DNA from: Onchidella celtica
Taxonomy: Eukaryota > Mollusca > Gastropoda > Systellommatophora > Onchidiidae
Reading direction: 5' to 3'
Assembly (NCBI GenBank): GCA_963931925.1
Contig: OZ007570.1
Location: 67,981,714-68,045,713 of the forward strand
Length of the DNA stretch: 64,000 nucleotides
Positions 24,601 to 33,500 of the stretch are shown piece after piece (the first letter of the stretch is position 1; each line of letters begins with the position of its first letter). Below the pieces are notes generated by a model, which had not been told where the DNA came from, did not search any database, and saw nothing but the letters and a program-made list of their open reading frames with translations. The position numbers and the translations under genes are program-made.

Positions 24601-27600
24601 TCAAGAAATGTTCCAATGTGTCAGACATTTTCTCTGTTCTTTCTGATTCATTGTGTACTGGTTTCTAAAGTGTTTCTTACATGTGACTCTGTAACATAAA
24701 AATTTTTCTCTTTTTTTTTGTTTCAGACCAGCATCCCTTTCAAAGGAGATTTGGAAATATAGGAACAGAAACAGACACAGTCAGGCAAACAATTATATGC
24801 AAACTCTGCATGTCAGTGATCCTGAGGGCCAAAATAACAATTAGACATAGATCACACTTCCACATAGAGTGGTCCATGCACATGGTGAAAAATCAAAACA
24901 AGCAGAATAAAAAAGACAGCATGATGTTTCATTGCTTTTTGATCTGATTCATCCTAATGCTTAAGTTATCATGCATCACCATACAGATTTCCTTCTGACT
25001 TTAAGTTTTCTTTAAATGTAGCTAGAAACTGAACCTCACTATATAGACACATAAAAAAAAAAAGCTAAAAAACAAAACATATTAACAGTTTATGCACGCT
25101 GAATTTGTTCATATTGAGCATGCTGGAACACAAGCAAAATAGTCATGCACGGAAACACAAGTAATGCTTTATGTTGATTGTGATGTGAAAGTTCTTTTGC
25201 TGCCTGCAGATTTTCTAATTCATTTAATATTATTGACAGTGCTGTTACATAATCATTGTACAGCCATAAAAATAAAGTGTGTTCAAATCTTTAAAAAATG
25301 AAACTGATCTAAAATCTCCCATTTCTTCTTGTAGAGTATTTTGGTATGAAGACCAGGGATTTGTCTTCTTCCTCCTTGTGAAAACAATAAGTTTTTCTGA
25401 AGAACAGGCTATTTAAATTACAATTGATGAAACTTCTGAGTACAGATTGATCTATCTCAAAATGTTCCATTTTTGGGATAAAACTTATTCAGTAGAATTC
25501 ATGACGAATTCATGAACCAAACTTCTTCCAGTATTCTGTTGAAATTCTCATCAAAGCTGAACTGACTGCAGATTTTCTGAATGATTTTACATATATATAT
25601 ATGTATATGATTTCAAATTTACTTAATAGGGAACACGAAAAGGTATGTTCAGAAAATTGGATAGAAAGCTGTTTACACATGAGCTCCTTGTCAATTTGCT
25701 GAGTAAAATATTCTGGCATAAAGTATTGATGAATCTAATAAATTTTTTTCCTAACAGTACTTACCATGAGCATGTTCTTCTGGTACATGTGGCAACACTA
25801 CTGTTCTTGTAGCACTGACAGTTGTTGTCACTTGAACACTGCCATCAGCCCTCTGAGTGGTCACTGTTCTTTCGTCTAATTCCAAATCCATCATCTGTTC
25901 ACTCTGAGCGGATCGATCAGCCAACCAACTCATGTTTAGCAGACCTTGACTGTCATGGAACTTAATCCCCGAGGCTGGGACAATACTTGGGGAATTCCCT
26001 TCTCTAGGGACGCTGGAGGCATCCTGTGTGTTGTCTCTCACTGTTTCATCCACATCCATGAACTGTATTTCGTCACCAGGACTGTCCAACACATTACTTT
26101 GCATACTAGACCAGAGGTTAGAGTTTGAATCCTCCTCCTCTTCACTTGCATGTTCAGACATTGGCACGTTGGATGAGGAAGCTGAGGCAACTAGTTCACC
26201 AGCTCGAGGTAGAGCACCCAGACTTTGTAGCAGAGTATCAGGGGATGGACTGGATGACTTTGAGTGAGAAGACGATGGATGAGGTGGACGCTGTGGCGCG
26301 AATTTTCCTCGGCTGGCTATCGGTCTTGATGATGGTATGGATCTTCCTTCATCAGGCACTTCTCGTGGCGGTGGGGGAGGTGGTGGCGGAGGTGTGACTC
26401 TCTGATCTGATGATGGTGGTGGAGGTGGTGCTGCTGCTCTAGCTGATGATAGTGGTGGAGGTGGTAGTGGTGGTCCTCCTGATTTAAATGATGATGATGG
26501 TGGTGGTGGTGGTGCTGCTGCTCTAGCTGATGATGGTGGTGGAGGTGGTAGTGGTGGTCCTCCTGATTTAAATGATGATGGTGGTGGTGGTGGTGCTGCT
26601 GCTCTATCTGATGATGGTGGTGGTGGAAGTGGTTTACAGTCTTTGTTAAATGAGGTCTGAGGGACAGGAGGAGGTTTGGGAATGGCTGCATCTGTATCCT
26701 GTGGCAACCTTGCTGTTTCCCGTCTTTGAGAGCTTGATGCTGGACCACGCGCACTGAAACTGGAGCCTCGAGGCTGAGGCTGTGGTGAAGGGGCAATGGC
26801 TGTAGCTGCATCTCCATGTACTGGAACTTCACCTCCTCCTCTCAGTCTTTCCTTGTCATCAGCTGCCAAGGTATGGCTGCTTCTCCCATCTTGGCTGACT
26901 GAAATGGAACAAGCATTCAATTAGATTAAATGACTGAGCTTATCAAACAGCCATTGAAAAACTACAAGTATCATCTCTGACATCGTGACAGAGTCAATAA
27001 AATTAAATTACATTATAAATGTGTACCAGCTGCAAATATAATATGACAAAGCACAAAAGACTTTAAAGTTTTTTTTCATCCTACTGGGAAAAATCTTAAT
27101 CAAACCTTTTGTGGGTTACGGTGAGCAATAAACAAATAATAACATAAAGGACTACTCACCTGAAAATCTAGAATCTTTTAAATTTTTCCTTTTGCTCTTG
27201 CGGAAAGAACTGAAGATTGAACCTCTGTCTTTCCTGGTGGAATGAATCTCTGTATGCGCAGAGCCATCTTCACCTCGATAGTCTCGTTCTTCAGTGTAAT
27301 CTACTGTCTTATGTCCCCGTATGTGTGTAAGAATGCGACGACGTTCTTCGCTTAGAACTTGTCCCGCCCCCCCTTTCTTCTGCCTTCTCCTTTTTGGTGG
27401 TGATGTGTCCTGGTTTTGTTTCTCGATAACTTTGTCAAATCCTTCCTTTTGGTCTCGATGAAATGTATGAATGAGTCTCTCTTTTGCCCTTTTAAAAAGA
27501 CTCTTTTTCCGGCGTTTTTCTGACGCCTGCGAATTTTCACCATCAGTGTCTGCTGAAGACACAGAGCCACCATCATTATTTTCGTGCCTTACTTTATCGA

Positions 27601-29542
27601 TTTCTCGCAGCGCATCCAATTCTTTTTTCTTCAATTCTTCGTCCTTAGATTCACGAAATTTGGATGGCATAGTTTTACTTCTAGCAACTGGGCTCTCCGG
27701 TACATGTCCAGGAATTTCCACCTGCTCTGGTGCAGGATCTGTCTTGTTTCGTCTGGCCTTAGGAAATCTTGCACTATGTTCATCCAGTCGTTTTTCTAAA
27801 AGCTCTTCAAGAATTCTGGCAGCATCGTTGTACACCTCCAGATTTGTTGGTCTCCGCACTTTCTCAAAATGTCCATTGCGTGACATCTTCTTGTGAACTT
27901 TCTGAGAAAAGGAAAAGAAGAATGATAACTGAAGTATAAAAATTATATAATTTGATCTCGTTTTGACATTATGGTCTTACCCATTCAAATGTAGCTTGAG
28001 GAGAGTTATCTTCTCAGGAAATTCACAATTTCCATATGACAGACATCAAGAAGTACATTCAGAGCTTTCAAATCCAATATATGTACCAATGGCCTTTACT
28101 GACCCCTTCACTGCTGCATGTTTTTCCCTGTTGTATGCTGAACGGCATATTCCCACTACCATATTTAGACCATACAGTACATCCACAGGGCACTCACCTT
28201 TTGATTTTAGGACATAGAATGTACATCTACAGAGCAATGAAGGGACTAAATTTGAATGAACTAAACCCATAACCAGTTGGCCCACTGTCTCTGAGCATAC
28301 ACCGATGTGATTTTTAAAGTTGAATTTCGATCACCAGTGTGTAAATCAAAATTTCCTGTCAGGCTTTTTATTTCTACCCGAGGAAAATGCGTCTTTTTTT
28401 TTCCGGCTCAAAATTTCAGCATACTTTCTTCTGTTCAATTCCGCTGTGGCTCAAAATCTATAAAATTAAAAATGTAGCTAACTTCAAGACCTTCTAAAAT
28501 ATGCGCAGTACACCTTTAACTAAATCTTTCTATAAGTCATAAGATATTTTGAAGAATTTAAGGCTCAGTGGTTAAAAAGCATGAGTACATTGGAGGTTTA
28601 AACTTTCATTATATAATGATTCTGTTTAATTCCACTAAGAAAACAGCCAGGGACTTGGCCAGTTTGTACTACAGGTTAAAATGAACAGGCCCTTCAGTCT
28701 ACAGCCAGCACCTTTATATTGGTAGTGATGCCTTTGTATCCAAATTTTATGTTATGGGGCGTAAATATTTATAATCATGTATGACAACTAACTGTATGAC
28801 GACCTTCCTAAAGAATCACATTCATCTTCTCCTGTCTCTTTCACTCCAAGTGCCACTGGCGGAGCCATTCATAAAGTCACTCTGGTCTATGTAAAATTTT
28901 TAAATGTTCATTAAGACAAGTTGAATGTCAGCACAAATAATGGGTTTGAATATTTCCAGTAGTTCATTGATGATTCAACCATTTCAGTTCATGGTTCAAC
29001 TCTCTATCGTATCTCTGTCAAGCATGTCACACAATATTATGAAGAATTTTACACCCAGGAGATGCTGATTCAGTGTTAGTCCCCACATTGTAGACAAACA
29101 TTTGATAACTTATGCCACAGACTGAATCAGTGAATTGCTAACATATTCTACAAACCACACAAAATCTGTGGGGTCACAGCAAGGCTTGAAGCAATGACAA
29201 CAGCTTTTTCTTTATAACAGCAATTGTATCGTTTCTGTATAATTATTTCTTATGCAAGACTTCACCACATTGGCCTAACACTTTTTCTTCTTGCCACACT
29301 TTGTCTTTGAATCAGTGAATGCATCCAAAATAATTTTGGGAAAATGCATAGATCTAGAGCCTTAGTAGATCTACTCCAGTAATATTCCAAAACAAAAATA
29401 TTTGGATGAGTTGCAATACCTGATCTGTATTAAGCTGTAATAAGCTGTTCTACATGACATAATATTTGTTCCTTAATGTGTTGTAATGGACACATACCTT
29501 TCCGAGTTCCCCGCCATATGCATCGCTGACACGCAAAGGCAT
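21661..29542 (-). CDS. Bcl-G-like BCL-2 family protein with proline-rich N-terminal half (816 aa)
   Basis: Seven coding exons: 29498-29542, 27160-27901, 25765-26898, 24239-24403, 23818-23888, 22714-22962 and 21661-21705. All introns are GT-AG and phases match (0,1,1,1,0,0), giving 816 codons plus TGA. The start MPLRVSDAYGG has A at -3 and an in-frame TAA upstream. Residues 1-262 are basic and Lys/Arg-rich. About 335-445 is proline-rich (GPPLPPPPP type). 697-719 holds a BH3-like ECLRSSGD, around 751-762 a BH1-like SWDHLAFVF, and 795-806 a BH2 WIMDQGGFDSML. There is no C-terminal membrane segment; the protein ends acidic (ESDYDLD). Bcl-G (BCL2L14) has the same late BH3/BH2 layout and no anchor; BCL2L13 is the alternative. 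BH1 lacks the NWGR Gly-Arg that normally binds BH3 Asp, so groove binding may differ. Family membership is well supported; death-promoting activity is inference. Confidence 0.82.
22714..22962 (-). CDS. BH1/BH2 exon of the Bcl-G-like gene
   Basis: 83 codons between acceptor cattccag and donor gtaagt, both phase 0. It begins FDEAVEFVKQDAQQDAY, carries SWDHLAFVFYTAKGVVSAVG (BH1-like) and ends TWIMDQGGF. The next exon continues DSML, completing BH2. Human BCL2 has its conserved intron after the equivalent GGW of BH2, so the gene keeps an ancestral BCL-2 family intron. Confidence 0.85.
23818..23888 (-). CDS. Short BH3-like exon of the Bcl-G-like gene
   Basis: 71 bases between tattctccag and gtattg encode (T)PLSELEKEIIECLRSSGDRS and four more residues. 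Leu709 and Gly713-Asp714 match BH3 spacing, and the stretch resembles LLKYSGDQLE of human Bcl-G. The residue at the last hydrophobic BH3 position is Ser716, so the motif is weaker than in the BID-like gene. Confidence 0.75.
24239..24403 (-). CDS. Acidic linker exon of the Bcl-G-like gene
   Basis: 165 bases between ctcattag and gtaagt; starts DVVDGFPEDVQAVVESEPED, and includes GRIAQRLIEMADSYSQS, probably helical. No known domain recognised. It links the proline-rich region to the BCL-2 fold. Confidence 0.8.
24478..24565. repeat. Repeat family A, fragment (copy 4)
   Basis: Contains gtagcagggctttcaacaaa and agtatggcaaac next to A-rich sequence, a degenerate piece of the family in an intron of the Bcl-G-like gene. 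Confidence 0.35.
25765..26898 (-). CDS. Proline-rich exon of the Bcl-G-like gene with coding tandem repeat
   Basis: 1134 bases between ttccatttcag and gtaagt encode 377 codons. The first part is Ser/Pro/Ala-rich. A tandem repeat of 27-28 residues (81-84 bp) follows, with units of the form APPPPPSSFKSGGPPLPPPP and SSARAA, then a run of nine prolines. GPPLPPPPP motifs are typical of profilin, EVH1 or SH3 ligands, as in formins and WASP. The last third is acidic, including EHASEEEEDSNSN, and ends SATRTVVLPHVPEEHAH. The repeat makes length variation between alleles likely. Confidence 0.85.
27160..27901 (-). CDS. Basic N-terminal exon of the Bcl-G-like gene
   Basis: 742 bases. The exon begins KVHKKMSRNGHFEKV in frame with the first exon, so the ATG at 27884-27886 is internal, though usable by a shorter transcript. 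It contains a probable amphipathic helix (NDAARILEELLEKRLDEH), several Lys/Arg clusters (RRKKSLFKRAKERL, PKRRRQKK) that could act as nuclear localisation signals, and RKDRGSIFSSFRKSKRKN. No known domain recognised. Confidence 0.82.
28103..28244. repeat. Short interspersed repeat family C, copy 2 (MITE-like)
   Basis: Ends are inverted repeats: ccccttcactgctg on the left and cagagcaatgaaggga on the right. The interior gtacatccacaggg and gtacatctacagag match copy 1 at 1796-1936. It lies in the first intron of the Bcl-G-like gene. Confidence 0.45.
29150..29305. repeat. Repeat family A, copy 5
   Basis: Has aaaatctgtggggtcacagc, aaggcttgaagcaatgac, caattgtatcgtttctgtat, attatttcttatgcaagact and actttttcttcttgccacac, in the family order with moderate divergence. 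It sits in the first intron of the Bcl-G-like gene. Confidence 0.6.
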
Positions 29543-30514
29543 TGTGGAAGTTTCAATGTATTATGAAATTCAACGAATTTTTTGTACAAAACAGCTAGTC
29601 GATCACAAAGAATTTACTTTTTTTCCCTAATGAGGATATTTAACTGATTGATTGCTCTTCTAATTTGCACGTAACCAGTTTACATGAACGATTTCTTCAA
29701 AACATTCCACTCTTGTTGAAATCAACAGCACAAGATCGTCATGCTTTCATCCAGATATAAAGTCAACCACAGGGTCTACATGGTCCTTTGGTTAAACTGA
29801 CCAAAGGGTGCCTTCACCTGCAGTTTTATAGAGTTAATTATAGCAGACACAGTGACTTAGTCACCACTAGGCTTACTTCAGTAGCACCGCCCCGTACTCG
29901 GTGTCATACTAGAGTGTCACGTTACGTTAAATTTGCTCCGATCATAACAGATAAAAATAAGTGTTATTCTAGGCTGATAACAACGATTCAAGAACGGTAC
30001 CGCACGGGTTAATGAATTACATAAACACTGCGTCGGGAATTACCTGTGGTGGAATTTCCGGGTGGTTTTCCGTTAGTCATCCACGGATCAGGGTTTTTCT
30101 ACTATAAACACGGAAGTATTGGCCTGGCGTGACCTACATAGCAACAGCTCTTCTAAAAAAAAAAAAAATCTTAAATCTTTAAAAGCCAATTGTGCTCCCA
30201 CTAGCCTTGGATGTACAGGAAACACTATACCAAGTCTATTTTTTTCGCCAAAGTTTTATTTTTTACCACTCTTCATGAAAGGGAAACTATAAATAAGCAG
30301 AGGGACTGTGGTTATCAATGTAGCATTTGGTGCAGATTGAAATGTTCAGATATAGATCTAGTTGCAAAACCCCATAGATATACACTACTAATTTCATAAG
30401 TGGAACCTTTCTGTTCGGATTCGCAGGAACTCGCACACTTGCAAATTATAATTATATTTGGTCTTAGATCTTACGTTGTTATTTATTATCTGGCATTTCC
30501 GGTTCAAGAACAAA
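29543..30514. promoter_or_regulatory. Divergent intergenic region between Bcl-G-like gene and MRPL23
   Basis: The two start codons face away from each other 972 bases apart. On the MRPL23 side an ETS/GABP-type core (TTTCCGG, about 30496-30502) lies just upstream of the ATG. A second ETS-like core (TTTCCGG) lies near 30054. On the minus strand, ccaccacag|gtaatt near 30044 could be the donor of a non-coding first exon of the Bcl-G-like gene. A shared bidirectional promoter is plausible but unproven. Confidence 0.45.
30484..30514 (+). promoter_or_regulatory. ETS/GABP-like site at the MRPL23 start
   Basis: ggcatttccggttcaagaac lies immediately before the ATG. Its reverse complement contains ACCGGAAAT, close to the ETS/NRF-2 consensus found at many nuclear genes for mitochondrial proteins. 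No TATA box is seen. Confidence 0.4.
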
Positions 30515-33500
30515 ATGTCGTGCTCCATTACCTTTCGCGGTGTTCAACTTCTGTAAGTGAATACTGTCATAAATTCTGTATAATGATGAAGATAAGAAGG
30601 GAATGCGTTGAAAAGTAAATGCATTCTGCATCGATTTCTGGTTTTGTTCATTTAAGATTGATTGAGGTGTTGGATAATGTTGAAATTATAGATGCAGGCT
30701 ACTGTAGGAGTGTAGATCTAGACCGTCTAGATCTAGATTTTAGGTCTGTAGACAGATACTCTCACTCTCAGAGATCTACTCATCTAGACTAGACTGAGCT
30801 ACCACTCTAGACTAGATCTAGATTCTAAAGAGAGCTTCAACGGGTAATTGGCTTTGCTGAACAGAGAATGATAAAGGACTCAAGTTAGTGACGACTTTAA
30901 TGACTTTTAGAACAATATAAATTTGATAAAGGCTGTGCTATTATTGTTGTTGCAGGGGAATAGATCTAGACTTTTAGGCGCTTTTTCGGTTGTTCCCACC
31001 CCAACTTACCTAGGCTATTACTAATATTAGTCGATTGTCAGATTGATATGTAACGACGTGAGGGTCTAGTCAGTTTGTATCATCGAGGCCGTAGGCCGAT
31101 GTTCGTCTGGGCAGTAGTCAGATTGACATATCAGGGAAAGCCGCCGGGGTAGCTATGTATTGTTTTCACTCGGACTATGGAACGCATTCGGAATTCCTTC
31201 CGTTAACTAAGGAGGGGTGGGAACAACCGAAAAAGCGCCGACTTTTACTTACTTTGTTAGAAGTGGTAAAGAAATGTTGGTGTTCTGTGGGTTAATTAAA
31301 GATTTTATTGAATCTAGACTAAAGTAAAAGTCTTTTACTTAGATACCCACTGAGTCTTTGACTAGATCTAGGTCTATATCTAGCTGTGTGGAACATTTCT
31401 AAGGAAGTGCTATCAATGTTCTCAGTTTTGTTTTAAAATCAGCCAAAACCAGAAAAGAAAATAATAGTCGGGAGGACTTCCGAATGCGTTCCATAGCTTT
31501 TATAACGTTATTGAACTTTACTCACCGTTATGCATTGTTTGAGACTTTATTACCAAATATCACTTCATATTTACAATAACATTTGTAAACACTTGCCAAG
31601 AAAAACAGTATAATCCCAGAAAAAAGTCTGAAGTGAGACAAAATCCGCAAACAGGTGCCATTTTGAAACTTGCTGGGGAGAGGTCACGGTAACAGAATTT
31701 ACCAAAAGTGCGACTAGCGAAGGTTTGCTGAAACAAAACTTGATATGGTGTTCAGGAATTTAAACTCACAACACATGGAATGGTCAGATGGACCGGGGGG
31801 CGTGAGGGTCTAGTCAGTTTGTATCAATGGGCGGTAGTCAGATTGACTAATCAGGCGAAAAGGGGCTGGGGTAGCCTTTGGCGATCAACGTACACTCATT
31901 TAGGCCCTGTATTAGCTCAGATCATGCAATCTCCCAGCAGCTGAAATCAGATTGTTTTGCTACTAAGCCGATTCATAATTTTTAAAAACTATGCAAATTA
32001 ACAAGGTCGATAACTTTCCCTAATTTAGGTCAAGGGTGCAGTATGTGAGTATTAGTAAATGACTACTGTCAAGCTGTTAACTCACCTGCGTGGCGAAATG
32101 GTTAAGACGTGTGATTTTGGAGCGAAAGGGTGTGGGTGCGGATCCGAGTATTGTCACGATATGATTTATAATAATTATGTACAGTGCACTCTCCCGATTA
32201 CGACATCTCCGAATAACGACATTCTCCCGATAACGACATTGACCCCCGGTCCCGATTTTTTTACTATATGTTATTAGTAATAAAACTCTCTAAATAGCGA
32301 CATACTTTTTAGACCACTCTCCGGATAACGACATTGAGTTAGCAATAATCGGCTGTGACTTTGCTAGATACAAAAATAAAAATAGCTAAAATATTGTTTC
32401 TGGTCAGTTTCATTTCATTCTCTGAGCCAATAAAAACACTTCTTTTCCGACCAATGAAATGTCCTCCCAGAGGCACCTCATAGCCAATGAGATCGCTTTG
32501 TTATCGGCCAATGAGATCGCTTTGTTATCGGCCAATGAAAACACACCTGTATCTATTGTCGTCGGAACAAAAAGGGTGACGTGCATTAAATGAGTCAGTC
32601 ATCACATCGCTGACCGCTGAATCGATTGTATTCACCCGTTACATTCTAAGGGTCTAACCACACCCCTTTTTCCGCCATCTTGAAAATCTCCGAATAACGA
32701 CATGTTCCCGATAACGACATGCACCTCTGGTCCCGAGCCATGTCGTTATCGGGAGAGTGCACTGTATGTGTTCACTTTCAGATGATTCTTACGCAGAGAA
32801 ATTGAGATGACATGGAAGTAAGATAGAGAGGGGAGAGAGATAGAGAAAGCGAAGTATGCCATGAAGTATTTCTTTGTCTTTCTTTAGAAAAACCCCCCAA
32901 AAATACCTAGCCCCTTTGTTTATTTAAACCCCTCAAAATAAACCCTCTTTAGCATGTATGGAACGCATTTGGAAGTCCTTCCTAATGGTCTAAAAACTGC
33001 CAAACCAACCTTTTCTTTTTCCAGCCCAAACCCGCCATCTGATAATAATTGAGGTAAATAGAGTGTAACTAAATTAAATGGAATAGGCCTATAGATGTCT
33101 ATTATGGATTTTTTTTCCCTCAGCCTAGCAGAATGTTAGAAATGCATATCGTGTGCAAACATTTATGTGAAAGTTCGTTGCTGTAAATTAAATAATTATA
33201 TAGTTAATCACTCAGTTAATGTAATTAGAGTGCAGTTAATGCTCGTACAAAACAGGTACAGTTGAGTTTCATAGGACAAGTCGACAAGAATCTAACACTG
33301 GATAGTTCATGGAAAAACAATTAAAGCAGTTTTCAATTAAAAATGGTCCCCGTCAATTATTTTCTTGTAATGTTAAACACATTATTACAACAAGACATTA
33401 TAAAATGAGTGTCCTGTAGTCCCTGTAAATTGTAAATAGTAGAATTATCTTCCCAACATGCCTTCATCATTACTGTTTCTAGGATTGTCAATGTCATGAA

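Noticed and set aside
26317-26832. 171-codon His-rich minus-strand frame
   Set aside because: It is the alternate frame of the proline-rich coding exon; the Pro frame fits the splice phases on both sides.
27471-27896. 141-codon plus-strand frame
   Set aside because: Antisense shadow of the basic exon of the Bcl-G-like gene.
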